Positions 1 through 5,935 of a DNA stretch of 6,832 bases are shown piece after piece; position 1 is the first letter of the stretch, and every line of letters starts with the position of its first letter. Location: NCBI GenBank assembly GCA_002319875.1, contig DCFS01000082.1, forward strand, positions 1-6,832, in the 5' to 3' direction. The stretch is from Treponema sp. UBA1798 (GTDB taxonomy: Bacteria > Spirochaetota > Spirochaetia > Treponematales > Treponemataceae). The translations under genes were made by a program, and so were the position numbers. The notes beneath the pieces were generated by a model. The model was not told where the DNA came from, searched no databases, and saw only the letters and a program-made list of their open reading frames with translations.

Positions 1-40
1 CACGTCTCAATATGAAAACACAGCATAATACACGAACCAT
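1..40 (-). CDS. Possible 5' end of a further gene downstream of prfB (partial)
   Basis: Downstream of the prfB stop on the same strand, an AAAGGA sequence (about 57-52) precedes an ATG at 40-38 whose frame stays open to the window edge. It would read MVRVLCCVFILRR, which could begin a signal peptide or membrane segment. A second ATG at 50-48 is also open but sits only one base from the AAGGA. Only 13 codons are visible, so an open frame is expected by chance fairly often. No family can be named. If real, it would be co-transcribed with prfB. Confidence 0.22.
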   Translation of the reverse strand, partial: MVRVLCCVFILRR

Positions 41-67
41 TCAGCTGCATTTCCTTTACATTTTCTG

Positions 68-1208
68 CTACAGGCTGTCTTTATCATCATCTTCGGAAGA
101 TCCCATAGGCAGCCCCTTCCATTGGGCATTGAGGTACGAATCTATAAACTGATCAATATCCCCATCCATAACAGCCTGAATATTTCCAGTTTCATATTTC
201 GTACGGTGATCTTTTACCATTGTATATGGTTGAAACACATAGGAACGGATCTGGTTACCCCAGGATATATCTTTTTTTTCAACTCCGTATTTAGCGTTTT
301 CCTTTTCCTGCTTTTCTTTGTAATAGGCATACAACTTAGCCTTAAGAATACTCATAGCCGTCTGTCTGTTCATAATCTGGCTGCGTTCGCTCTGGCAGGC
401 AACAACGATACCAGTCGGCAAATGGGTAAAACGGACAGCAGAATCTGTTTTATTTACATGCTGTCCTCCCTTACCACCGGAACGATAGGTATCCACCCGG
501 AGGTCTTCAGGCCGTATTTCCACTTCTATGGAATCATCCAGAACAGGAAAAACAAATACAGAAGAAAAAGATGTATGCCTGCGCGCATTTGCATCAAACG
601 GACTGATTCTCACAAGACGGTGTACACCTGCCTCGCCTTTCAAATATCCGTATACATAATCACCATTAATCTGGAGTGTAACGGATTTCAAGCCCCCTTC
701 AGCCTCAAGCATATCAACGGTTTCCATCTTAAATCCGCGGCGCTCTGCCCATCTGATATACATACGGCTGAGCATATATGCCCAGTCGCATGCTTCTGTT
801 CCGCCTGCACCCGAATGTATCGTAAGAAAAGCACTGCTTCTGTCAGCCTCGCCCGACAGAAGATTTAAGATACTCTGCCGGTCAAATTTTGATTTTGCGG
901 CATCATACATTTCCCTGAGTTCAAGCTCTGCAGACTGGTCGTTACTTTCAACCCCAAGCTCATACATTGCGTCCAGATCATTCGCAGCAGCCATCAGTTC
1001 CCGCCAGGGTTCGATTCTCCCCTTCAATAATTTTATATCATTCAGAATACGTTCAGCCTTATCATGGTCATCCCAGAACGCGGGAGCTGTTGTAAGGGCT
1101 TCTTTTTCAGATATTTTTTTATTAATTGAGTCCGGGTCAAAGACGCCCCCAAACATTCATAATGTCTTCTTTCAATACCGTTATCGGCATTTTCCAGTCT
1201 TCAAGCAT
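68..1208 (-). CDS. prfB: Peptide chain release factor 2 (RF2), expressed by programmed +1 frameshift
   Basis: RF2 recognises UGA and UAA stop codons in the ribosomal A site and triggers hydrolysis of peptidyl-tRNA in the cytoplasm. Translation starts at ATG 1208-1206 behind AAGGA with a 7-nt spacer. It reads 23 codons (MLEDWKMPITV... to ...NVWGRL), meets an in-frame TGA at 1139-1137, and must shift +1 to continue at GAC 1138. The shifted product is 379 residues, slightly longer than E. coli RF2 (365). Visible motifs are an N-terminal helical region, GAGGTEA of the PCRF domain (about residues 134-140), the RF2-type stop-reading tripeptide SPF (202-204) and the catalytic GGQ in GGKGGQHVNKT (GGQ 247-249). 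SPF rather than PxT marks it as RF2, not RF1. The 362-residue frame starting at ATG 1156 is an over-simple call: it lacks an SD and begins inside the recoding signal. The C-terminal tail is acidic (SSEDDDKD). The gene ends in TAG, which is an RF1 codon. Confidence 0.96.
1136..1151 (-). promoter_or_regulatory. RF2 programmed +1 ribosomal frameshift site
   Basis: On the minus strand codons 20-24 of the zero frame read TGG GGG CGT CTT TGA, followed by C. This has all parts of the known RF2 autoregulation signal: an internal SD-like G-run (GGGGG, 1150-1146), three bases of spacing, the slippery CTT, and a poorly terminating TGA C. E. coli has AGG GGG TAT CTT TGA C with the same spacing. When RF2 is scarce the ribosome pauses on UGA, tRNA-Leu slips from CUU to UUU, and full-length RF2 is made; when RF2 is plentiful a 23-residue peptide is released. 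The elements are read directly from sequence; the mechanism is established for the family. Confidence 0.96.
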
Positions 1209-1215
1209 AAGTCAT

Positions 1216-1220
1216 TCCTT
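1216..1220 (-). promoter_or_regulatory. Ribosome binding site that fixes the true prfB start
   Basis: AAGGA on the minus strand lies 7 nt before ATG 1208-1206. It identifies the short zero-frame leader as the real beginning of prfB. An ATG directly after it (1215) opens only a four-codon frame and is ignored. Confidence 0.8.
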
Positions 1221-1241
1221 GTAAATCAAAATTACAAAATT

Positions 1242-1247
1242 ATTGTA
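1242..1247 (-). promoter_or_regulatory. Weak candidate -10 element for prfB
   Basis: TACAAT on the minus strand matches five of six -10 consensus bases and would give a leader of roughly 25-30 nt before ATG 1208. No convincing -35 lies at 16-18 bp; TTGAAG (1264-1259) is too close. The 93-bp gap between the Cas2-like stop and prfB otherwise holds a tandem CAAAATTA pair (plus strand, 1227-1242) and no terminator-like hairpin. Read-through from the Cas2-like gene is equally possible. Confidence 0.22.
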
Positions 1248-1301
1248 GTCCCGATCATCTTCAAAAACTGCCAGAATTATAAAAATATCTCCGCTGTTTT
1301 T

Positions 1302-1574
1302 TCATGATTTGATCAGGCAACTCCGCCATTTTTTCTGTTTTAATTCAGTAACAGCAAACAATCCGTCCACCGGATACTGATAAAACCGTATTGTATCATA
1401 ATAATCGGTTACCCGGTCCATTTCCCTTTTCAAATCTTCATATTGCGTTACAGTAATACCTGTATGCTCCCAGCATGCTCGCTGCATTTTTTTGAATCCG
1501 AATAGTGTCAGAATAAGAGAAAGACTTTTTGCGGAATCAATTCCACCGGGATCAAGGACTACCGAAACGAACAT
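1302..1574 (-). CDS. Small Cas2-like ferredoxin-fold protein, orphan (no cas1 or CRISPR array here)
   Basis: The 90-residue product begins MFVSVVLDPGG, a Cas2-type first strand with an Asp at residue 8 where Cas2 proteins carry their conserved metal-site Asp. An amphipathic helix (SAKSLSLILTLFG), a Gly-Phe turn with a KKMQRACWEH strand, a second helix (TVTQYEDLKREMDRVTDYY) and a DTIRFYQYPVD strand follow, giving the beta-alpha-beta-beta-alpha-beta order of Cas2. Length is typical for Cas2. Cas2 in CRISPR systems pairs with Cas1 for spacer integration; the fold is shared with VapD-type RNase toxins. No cas1, other cas gene or repeat array is visible, so a CRISPR role is not supported here. The start at ATG 1574 is preferred over an upstream in-frame TTG (1598), because homology begins at MFVSVV and the TTG lies inside the promoter-like sequence. 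A weak AGG sits 3 nt upstream. The gene is divergent from the FN3/TPR gene and 93 bp upstream of prfB. Confidence 0.72.
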   Translation of the reverse strand: MFVSVVLDPGGIDSAKSLSLILTLFGFKKMQRACWEHTGITVTQYEDLKREMDRVTDYYDTIRFYQYPVDGLFAVTELKQKKWRSCLIKS

Positions 1575-1582
1575 ATACCTAT

Positions 1583-1611
1583 ACCATAAATTAAACAAAC
1601 CGTCTTGTCAA
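1583..1611 (-). promoter_or_regulatory. Sigma70-type promoter candidate for the Cas2-like gene
   Basis: A perfect TTGACA (1611-1606) is followed after 17 bp by TATGGT (1588-1583, four of six bases). Initiation would fall near 1576, about two bases before the ATG at 1574, predicting a leaderless or nearly leaderless mRNA. It lies back to back with the plus-strand promoter candidate, with four bases between the two -35 boxes. Confidence 0.5.
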
Positions 1612-1615
1612 ACCA

Positions 1616-1642
1616 TTGATTTTATCATCTCATCATTATAAT
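1616..1642 (+). promoter_or_regulatory. Sigma70-type promoter candidate for the FN3/TPR gene
   Basis: TTGATT (1616-1621) and a perfect -10 TATAAT (1637-1642) are 15 bp apart, shorter than the ideal 17. Initiation would be near 1649, a few bases before ATG 1652, and no SD-like sequence lies upstream of that ATG. The TTG at 1616 opens the same frame but belongs to this promoter, so I do not use it as the start. CAAACC occurs twice just upstream (1596-1601 and 1609-1614), 13 bp apart, with no known meaning. Confidence 0.5.
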
Positions 1643-1651
1643 ATACTATGT

Positions 1652-2575
1652 ATGAACCGTCGAAAGCAAATCCATCTGTCAATCGTGTTTGCTGCCGTTC
1701 TTTTTATCACAATACCGGTATCCGTATTGCCGCAATCAGGGAAACCTGTTGTAAGCGATATTCAGGCGGAAGCTATATCTCAAACAACCATAAAGATTAC
1801 CTGGAAACTTCCGGAAAATAAAAATATTGTGATTTCTTCACTTCAGGTATTCCGTGCTTCGAAACCATTTGCATCAACAGTTGACCTGTCTGCAGATAAA
1901 CCGCTTGCAGAGCTTGCTCCCGGAACCCTGTTCTATAACGATATGGTAAAAAATTATCACGAATATTATTATGCACTTATCGTGACCACAAAGGACGGAC
2001 CGTACCGTATAATCCTGCCGACAATTAACGCAACAGTTAACGGCGTTCATGTAAAAACCTGTCTGAAAAAAAATGAAACCGCAACGCTTTCTGAATCGGC
2101 AAAAGAAAGACTTCCTGCAGCAGGCACGCTGCGCGGAATGCCGTTGCCCCGCCTCGATATTCTTGAGGGACAGACAGAAACACCGGTTACCATGAGCAGG
2201 GAAGCTCTTGAATCTGCACGGGAATTAAGCGGAAGTCTTCCTGAAGACGCTAAAATCAGACTTTCCCCTTACGCATTTGAGGAGGATATGATTTCTCCGC
2301 CCGGTGGAGATGAATACACGCTGTTTGACATACTTCACACTACGTTTGCAAAAGAAAAATATACAGAGGGTACTGAAAAATTGACTGCTTTTCTGAATAT
2401 AAACAGAAATGAAAATATTACGGACAGATCTCTATTTTATCTTGCTGAATGTCAGTATTTTTCCGGTGACTACAGAAACGCAATTATGTCATTTCTGAAA
2501 GTCCAGGATAAATATCCGGTCCTGACCAGACAGTGGATCGAATCGTCTCTCGATTTAATAAATATTCCGTATTAA
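1652..2575 (+). CDS. Exported protein with fibronectin type III-like domain and C-terminal TPR-like region, function unknown
   Basis: The 307-residue product starts MNRRKQ and then has a hydrophobic stretch (about residues 9-24) ending near VLPQSG, a plausible Sec signal peptide. No lipobox cysteine is seen. Residues about 33-125 look like a fibronectin III fold: a T-x-I-K-I-T-W strand, a central LQVFRASKPF strand, and NDMVKNYHEYYYALIV near its end. A linker rich in Thr, Glu and Pro follows. Residues about 223-295 (LFDILHTTFAKEKYTEGTEKL..., ...LFYLAECQYFSGDYRNAIMSF) resemble TPR helices, with the LAECQYFSGDY hallmark of YbgF-type repeats. Both domain types mediate protein contacts, so a periplasmic or envelope-associated scaffold is likely, but no specific role can be given. 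ATG 1652 is chosen because the signal peptide starts there and a -10 box lies directly upstream. The 3' end overlaps the convergent TPR gene by 21 bp. Confidence 0.82.
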   Translation: MNRRKQIHLSIVFAAVLFITIPVSVLPQSGKPVVSDIQAEAISQTTIKITWKLPENKNIVISSLQVFRASKPFASTVDLSADKPLAELAPGTLFYNDMVKNYHEYYYALIVTTKDGPYRIILPTINATVNGVHVKTCLKKNETATLSESAKERLPAAGTLRGMPLPRLDILEGQTETPVTMSREALESARELSGSLPEDAKIRLSPYAFEEDMISPPGGDEYTLFDILHTTFAKEKYTEGTEKLTAFLNINRNENITDRSLFYLAECQYFSGDYRNAIMSFLKVQDKYPVLTRQWIESSLDLINIPY

Positions 2576-2578
2576 ATC
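2552..2578. repeat. Perfect inverted repeat spanning the two convergent stop codons
   Basis: GATTTAATA (2552-2560) and TATTAAATC (2570-2578) are exact reverse complements around a 9-base loop. The repeat contains the stop codons of both convergent genes, and both proteins end with similar peptides (DLINIPY on the plus strand, DLIRNIY on the minus). A smaller 5-bp repeat, AATCG-TCTCT-CGATT (2541-2555), partly overlaps it. The stem is A/T-rich with no G/C-rich base or long U-tract, so a role as a bidirectional terminator is possible but weak. Confidence 0.6.
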
Positions 2579-4639
2579 TACAAGAGCGGGAGTTCTTTTC
2601 AGTCCCAGAGAATCGGCTGAAGAAAGCACAGCATTTGCTTTGGTACTTTTTCCCTGTGCTGTTGCAGCAGGGGCAGTTTCCTGTGTCACAGCCTGAGCCT
2701 TCTGCTCCGGCATTGTCGTTACCGCCACTTCATCACCGATATTTACCCTGTCAAAAAAGCCTTTATTTTCAAGGATACCTTCCGAAATCTCTTCCCCGGC
2801 ATCTGTAACAGAAAGTGTACCAAGTATTGACTGGTCACTGTACACAATTCCAGGCCCCGTGTCGGCTGTCCGTAATTCTCCTTTTTTTATTACAGCGAGT
2901 TTTGTGTCTTTTACCATACCTTCTGACTTGCCAATATCAATCAACAGAATATTTCCATCCCTCGCAATTATCTTCCCGCGTATCGGCAGCTTGTCAAGCA
3001 CATTCTGACGGAGTTTTCTAAGAACATCCGCATAGCGGTCATTTCCCGTACGGAACAGCGAAAAGTCAGCGGTTTTTGTTCCTGTACGCGCAGAAAACAT
3101 TGAAGCATTAACCGTAATTTCACGGCTGTTTTCATCTGTTGAAACCAGGATAAAATAATCACAACCTGCAGAACGGGCATTTCTATACGCATCTCCGTAG
3201 CCGGAAACAGGTTCAGAAGACACATCCACAGAAGTCGTCGCAATACCGGAAAAAATATCTGCCGCCATTTCAGCAGTAATCCGTTCCGAATCAGTATGCA
3301 GTAACTGGACAGGCGCGGCCATATAATAAATACCAAGCCGCCAGCGGATTTTATCAAGATCAAAAGGCTTTACATTCCATTTGACAGCCAATGTATGGCT
3401 CATAAGAGATTCATAGGCCTCAACTTTATCGTTCAGAGTGACAGGAACGGCCGAATCCGAATTTTGCTGGATAAACTTAAGCTGTTCAAGGTATAGTTCG
3501 TTCAAACCATCCCGCTTCAGCATTTCAGCATATGCCGTTCTGGCCGGAGTATTCATAGGATCGAGTTTCAGCGCCCGCTGAAATTCATAATGAGCCAGAC
3601 TTTCCTGATATTTTTTTTCATAACCTGAAGCTTTTCCGATATGGTACTGAGCCCATGCAGAACGCCTTGAATCCTCAACAGGTAAAAACTTCTCTGCCAG
3701 AAGTTCTAAAGCGCCCCTCATTATTTCATCCTGGGGATCAACTGAAATTCCTGTAGACCATGAGGACAACGCATCTTCATCCTTTCCGAGTTTATAAAGT
3801 GCAAGCCCTTTCATATACCATGCATCCGTACAATTACGGTTCCGTCCGATGCGGAAGTCACAGATATCTATAACATCATCGTATTTTTTTTGTGAATATA
3901 AAATGGAAGCAAGAAGTGCATATGCCTTATCATAATTACCGTTTATCTGAACAGCTGCACGGGCATAATGTTCAGCTTCTCCCCAATCACCTCTGCGGGC
4001 GGCAAGATAGGAAGCAAGATAATGTACTTCAGCTTCGCCGGAATGATATTGAATTGCCTGATTAATATACTTTAAAGCAATATCATTTTTTCCCATCTCA
4101 GCGGATATCAATGCCAGACTCAGCAGGACTTTTCTATTCGTTCCCTGACGACGGAGCGCATCCTCAAACCTTTTCTCCGCACCCGACAATCTGCCGTCAA
4201 AAAGGTCCAGTTCCGCAAGTCCGAAACGTGCATCTATATCATTCGGATATGAAACCAGTATCTTTTCAAAAACAGTTCTTGCGTCAGCCAGCTTTCCCAA
4301 TGAAATAAAAGCCATACCCCGTAAATTCAATATCTGTGCATTATCAGCCGTATATTTTTCCGCAGTATTCGAATACTCGACGGCGAGATCATACTGTTCA
4401 AGCTGATAGGCACACTGTGCCAGATGGAACCACGCATCCGCAAAGGCCGGATTTATCTGAAGGGCTTCCCGGAAATACTGGGATGCTGTATACCAGTCTT
4501 CTTCCGATTGACTTTCAACGCCAGTTGTATATAAATCAACCGCTGATGATCTGCTGCTCTGAGAAACAAGAGGCAACGAATCTATCGAAAAAAAAAGTAA
4601 TAAAAAAAAACAACAGAACGCGTTATGCAATTTTTCCAT
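2555..4639 (-). CDS. Large exported TPR-repeat protein with FlgT-like C-terminal domain
   Basis: The 694-residue product starts MEKLHNAF and has a strongly hydrophobic stretch (about residues 8-26, rich in Phe and Leu) consistent with a signal peptide, placing it in the periplasm or envelope. About nine TPR units follow (residues about 33-380), recognisable by repeated W/Y-x-x-L-x-x-x-A-x-x-x-G and ...A...P patterns such as AFADAWFHLAQCAYQLEQYD and CTDAWYMKGLALYKLGKDEDA. Residues about 420-552 resemble the TolB/FlgT-middle type of alpha-beta domain (GDAYRNARSAGCDYFILVS). Residues about 553-641 (RGKIIARDGNILLIDIG..., ...VNIGDEVAV) resemble the small beta-barrel at the C terminus of FlgT-like proteins. 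A Gln/Ala/Thr-rich linker precedes the last 20 residues. It is probably an assembly scaffold; a link to periplasmic flagella or envelope biogenesis is only inferred. Its ATG lies inside the end of the corC gene (17-bp overlap), with GGGGA about 11 nt upstream, suggesting translational coupling. Confidence 0.85.
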   Translation of the reverse strand: MEKLHNAFCCFFLLLFFSIDSLPLVSQSSRSSAVDLYTTGVESQSEEDWYTASQYFREALQINPAFADAWFHLAQCAYQLEQYDLAVEYSNTAEKYTADNAQILNLRGMAFISLGKLADARTVFEKILVSYPNDIDARFGLAELDLFDGRLSGAEKRFEDALRRQGTNRKVLLSLALISAEMGKNDIALKYINQAIQYHSGEAEVHYLASYLAARRGDWGEAEHYARAAVQINGNYDKAYALLASILYSQKKYDDVIDICDFRIGRNRNCTDAWYMKGLALYKLGKDEDALSSWSTGISVDPQDEIMRGALELLAEKFLPVEDSRRSAWAQYHIGKASGYEKKYQESLAHYEFQRALKLDPMNTPARTAYAEMLKRDGLNELYLEQLKFIQQNSDSAVPVTLNDKVEAYESLMSHTLAVKWNVKPFDLDKIRWRLGIYYMAAPVQLLHTDSERITAEMAADIFSGIATTSVDVSSEPVSGYGDAYRNARSAGCDYFILVSTDENSREITVNASMFSARTGTKTADFSLFRTGNDRYADVLRKLRQNVLDKLPIRGKIIARDGNILLIDIGKSEGMVKDTKLAVIKKGELRTADTGPGIVYSDQSILGTLSVTDAGEEISEGILENKGFFDRVNIGDEVAVTTMPEQKAQAVTQETAPAATAQGKSTKANAVLSSADSLGLKRTPALVDLIRNIY
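4588..4610 (-). repeat. Two A9/T9 homopolymer tracts in the signal-peptide codons of the TPR gene
   Basis: The plus strand has nine A (4588-4596), GTAAT, and nine A again (4602-4610). On the coding strand these are T-runs within codons for FFLLLFF. Runs this long are prone to slippage, and a one-base change at this early position would destroy the frame. The TPR gene also contains A8/T8 runs at Lys-Lys codons, so the composition alone may explain them. Confidence 0.7.
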
Positions 4640-5444
4640 CAGATTTTTCTTCCCCGTTTTTCCGGATAACTTTTATGACATTAATACGATGGCCTTCCAT
4701 ATCCTGAACGATAAAATCGTAGAGATTCCAGACCGCCTTTTCATATTTAACAGGAATTTTCCCGAACAGATCAAATACAAACCCTCCGAGCGTATCAAAT
4801 TCCTCAGAAGGGAAACCGGAACCTATCGTTTCATTAAGATCCTCAAGATTGACACGTGCATCACACAGCCACATATTGTCACCCACAGAAAGAATATCTT
4901 CCCGTTCATTATCAAACTCATCCTGAATATCACCAACTATTTCCTCGATGATATCCTCCATTGTAACAATACCCGAAATTCCCCCATACTCATCAATCGC
5001 CATCGCTATATGAAGGTGCCGCCGCTTGAATTCACGCAGAAGACTGTCAATCCGTTTTGATTCAGGTACGAAATACGCTTTACGTATAATTTTTTCAAGA
5101 TCCACAGCTTCATGCCGGGAAAAAGCATGTATCAGATCCTTTACATATAAAACACCGACGACATTGTCTATTGATTCACTGTAAACAGGAAAGCGGGAAT
5201 GCCCGCTGGCAGCAATCCGGTCAAGCAATTCCGCTTCAGGTGTATCGATTGAAATAAAATCCACATCGATGCGGGGAACCATTACTTCCTTTACGGACGT
5301 TTGTGAAAGATCTTCTATGCCCCGTATCATATCACGTTTTTCTTCATTCAGTATTTCCTGCTGCTTACGGCTTGAAGAAAAAGTACTGCTGTCCGTCTCT
5401 TCCGGAGTTCTGCTTTTCCTGTGAGTAAAATCAAAAAAACTCAT
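4623..5444 (-). CDS. tlyC: CorC/HlyC-family CBS-domain protein (TlyC, YbeX type)
   Basis: The 273-residue product has the compact, soluble form of this family: a charged N terminus, a CBS pair (about residues 49-170) and a C-terminal CorC_HlyC domain (about 184-262). Diagnostic motifs are VMVPRIDV before the first CBS motif, SRFPVY, GVLYVKDL, DEYGGISGIVTMEDIIEEIVGDI in the second, and FDTLGGFVFDLFGKIP in the C-terminal domain. No DUF21 membrane domain is present, unlike the larger relatives. Members are linked to Mg/Co handling and, in the YbeX branch, to ribosome maturation; the haemolysin name in spirochaetes is historical and weakly founded. ATG 5444 is preferred over TTG 5453 (TTGA overlap with the ybeY stop), because GGCGG lies about 10 nt before the ATG and only one base before the TTG. 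The gene follows ybeY by 5 nt, the order seen in proteobacteria. Confidence 0.93.
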   Translation of the reverse strand: MSFFDFTHRKSRTPEETDSSTFSSSRKQQEILNEEKRDMIRGIEDLSQTSVKEVMVPRIDVDFISIDTPEAELLDRIAASGHSRFPVYSESIDNVVGVLYVKDLIHAFSRHEAVDLEKIIRKAYFVPESKRIDSLLREFKRRHLHIAMAIDEYGGISGIVTMEDIIEEIVGDIQDEFDNEREDILSVGDNMWLCDARVNLEDLNETIGSGFPSEEFDTLGGFVFDLFGKIPVKYEKAVWNLYDFIVQDMEGHRINVIKVIRKNGEEKSDGKIA

Positions 5445-5449
5445 ATTCG

Positions 5450-5935
5450 TCAATCCGCCATAATCCGCTCTGATTCCAGACCGTCAAGAAGTTTCTCCTG
5501 TAGTATCAGCATGGGACACAGCGGTTCTTCTCCTTTTGCTATATGTTCTTCTCCATGATCCATTCCATTTAAATGCAGCAGTCCGTGCAGCAGCAGACGT
5601 TTCAATTCATCATTTTCATTACTGTTGAAATAAGCGGCATTAGTCTTAAGCATATCCAGGCTGATAACAATATCCCCCATATTTCTCCATTGCGTTCCCT
5701 TTTCATCCTGATATTCATCGCCGCTTTCAAAAGATAAAACATCCGTAGGGCCGTCGATATGCCGGTAAGTTATATTCAGTTCCCTGATAAAGTTATCGGT
5801 ACAAAACAGTATCGAAATCTCCTCACCGTCATAATTGAGAAGCCTCATAACTTTCTGCATAAAAGGTTCAATATTACAAAGCCATTCAGGCGCAGCAAGC
5901 CCCTCCTGCATCGTAATCAAAACGGAATCAGCCAT
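5450..5935 (-). CDS. ybeY: Endoribonuclease YbeY, rRNA maturation factor
   Basis: YbeY is a zinc-dependent RNase-like protein needed for 16S rRNA 3'-end maturation and late 70S ribosome quality control in the cytoplasm. The 161-residue product contains the metal motif HGLLHLNGMDH (H117, H121, H127), the family signature ELNITYRHIDGPTDVLSF, and GDIVIS just before the catalytic region. Length is typical. ATG 5935 is chosen because it begins MADSVLI, has GGAGA five bases upstream, and overlaps the pgpH stop as ATGGCTGA. The longer in-frame reading to 6025 would run 30 residues into pgpH with no homology. It lies between pgpH (8-bp overlap) and tlyC (5-nt gap), an association seen separately in Firmicutes (pgpH-ybeY) and in proteobacteria (ybeY-ybeX). 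Confidence 0.96.
   Translation of the reverse strand: MADSVLITMQEGLAAPEWLCNIEPFMQKVMRLLNYDGEEISILFCTDNFIRELNITYRHIDGPTDVLSFESGDEYQDEKGTQWRNMGDIVISLDMLKTNAAYFNSNENDELKRLLLHGLLHLNGMDHGEEHIAKGEEPLCPMLILQEKLLDGLESERIMAD
5455..5459 (-). promoter_or_regulatory. SD-like site deciding the tlyC start
   Basis: GGCGG at the end of ybeY is about 10 nt before ATG 5444 and one base before TTG 5453. Its spacing supports the ATG and rejects the three-codon longer version. Confidence 0.45.

Noticed and set aside
122..868. A 248-codon open frame on the plus strand
   Set aside because: It lies wholly antisense to prfB, which has unmistakable RF2 motifs, and its translation is low in recognisable domains. It is a shadow of the coding strand.
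1156..1208. ATG 1156 as the prfB start
   Set aside because: It has no SD and lies within the frameshift signal, and an SD-preceded leader frame from 1208 with CTT TGA C explains the upstream sequence better.
1227..1242. Tandem CAAAATTA pair before prfB as a regulatory repeat
   Set aside because: Two copies of an A/T-rich 8-mer in an A/T-rich leader are easily chance, and no matching operator is known to me.
1302..1574. A CRISPR-Cas locus in this window
   Set aside because: Apart from the Cas2-like protein there is no cas1, no effector gene and no set of regularly spaced direct repeats on either strand.
1302..1598. TTG 1598 as the start of the Cas2-like gene
   Set aside because: The extra eight residues (from the TTG through RY) have no Cas2 similarity and overlap the promoter-like sequence. 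Homology starts at ATG 1574.
2968..3363. A 131-codon minus-strand frame
   Set aside because: It is an alternative frame inside the TPR gene, with no RBS or domain signal. The TPR frame is continuous with clear motifs.
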